In this document: positions 34,653 to 34,741 of the stretch, in pieces
Numbering within the stretch: the first letter of the stretch is position 1
How the letters are laid out: each line of letters starts with the position of its first letter
Origin: Chloroflexota bacterium
GTDB lineage: Bacteria > Chloroflexota > Anaerolineae > J102
Direction: 5' to 3'
Length of the DNA: 34,741 bases
NCBI GenBank assembly: GCA_003353825.1
Contig: PIVW01000006.1
Span: forward strand, 1 to 34,741
Notes under the pieces: model-generated
The model's database searches: none
The model's input: the letters and a program-made list of their open reading frames with translations, nothing else
What the model was told of the DNA's origin: nothing
Program-made: the position numbers and the translations under genes

Positions 34653-34741
34653 ATGTGACCTTGTTTCGAGATCATCCTGTTGAAAACTGGCCGAGCATGG
34701 TTCAGTATGCTGATAGCCTCCGGGCGAGTCTTGGTGAGGTG
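34649..34741 (+). CDS. Start of a glycosyltransferase, cut by the window edge
   Basis: An open frame of 31 codons from ATG 34649 to the right edge, overlapping the previous stop as ATGA, a mark of translational coupling. The N-terminus MNVTLFRDHPVENWPSMVQY continues ADSLRASL, the opening strand and helix of GT-B family 4 glycosyltransferases. Only the first strand is visible, so the family call is tentative. Confidence 0.6.
   Translation, partial: MNVTLFRDHPVENWPSMVQYADSLRASLGEV

Overview
The window reads as chromosomal DNA of a Chloroflexota bacterium (Anaerolineae or Caldilineae grade). No rRNA is present, so this rests on gene content and style: an M3/M16 peptidase pair, a PGM1-type peptide ligase, GH-like proteins with carboxypeptidase-regulatory-like repeats, DUF11/PEP-CTERM proteins, and dispersed intergenic palindromes built on GCGCTTTAGCGC. 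The lineage call is inference.

Left part (1-6343): a minus-strand defence block runs Mrr-type restriction endonuclease, brxA, brxB, then brxC leaving the window at base 1. This is the start of a BREX phage-defence operon; pglX, pglZ and brxL would lie outside. Between it and a tRNA-Arg(CCU) gene lie two decayed remnants: a Fic-domain fragment with an internal stop, fused to a broken small Cys/His-rich protein. The tRNA 3' end faces this debris, as expected at the edge of a genomic island integrated at a tRNA.

Middle-left (6433-10607): a HEAT-like repeat protein and a DinB-like protein converge with overlapping stop codons, followed by an HtrA-type serine protease.

Central minus-strand run (10805-28331): a frameshifted lipoprotein polysaccharide deacetylase, a radical SAM protein, a broken DUF11/PEP-CTERM surface protein, two related regulatory-like-repeat proteins (one with a GH clan A-like domain) sharing a C-terminal domain, a PGM1-like ATP-grasp ligase, a PLP decarboxylase, a tandem SCO1 pair, EpsI plus exosortase, and an M16C metalloprotease. 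Exosortase/EpsI and the PEP-CTERM protein form a possible sorting enzyme and substrate, but this substrate copy is disrupted.

Right part (28811-34741, plus strand): M3 oligoendopeptidase F, GTP cyclohydrolase II (ribA), then a sulfotransferase, a small unknown protein, an alkaline-phosphatase-superfamily hydrolase and the start of a glycosyltransferase. The last four look like the beginning of a surface-glycan cluster.

A recurrent oddity is short tandem-duplication or homopolymer indels that break at least three genes. Two of them are 8-bp events.
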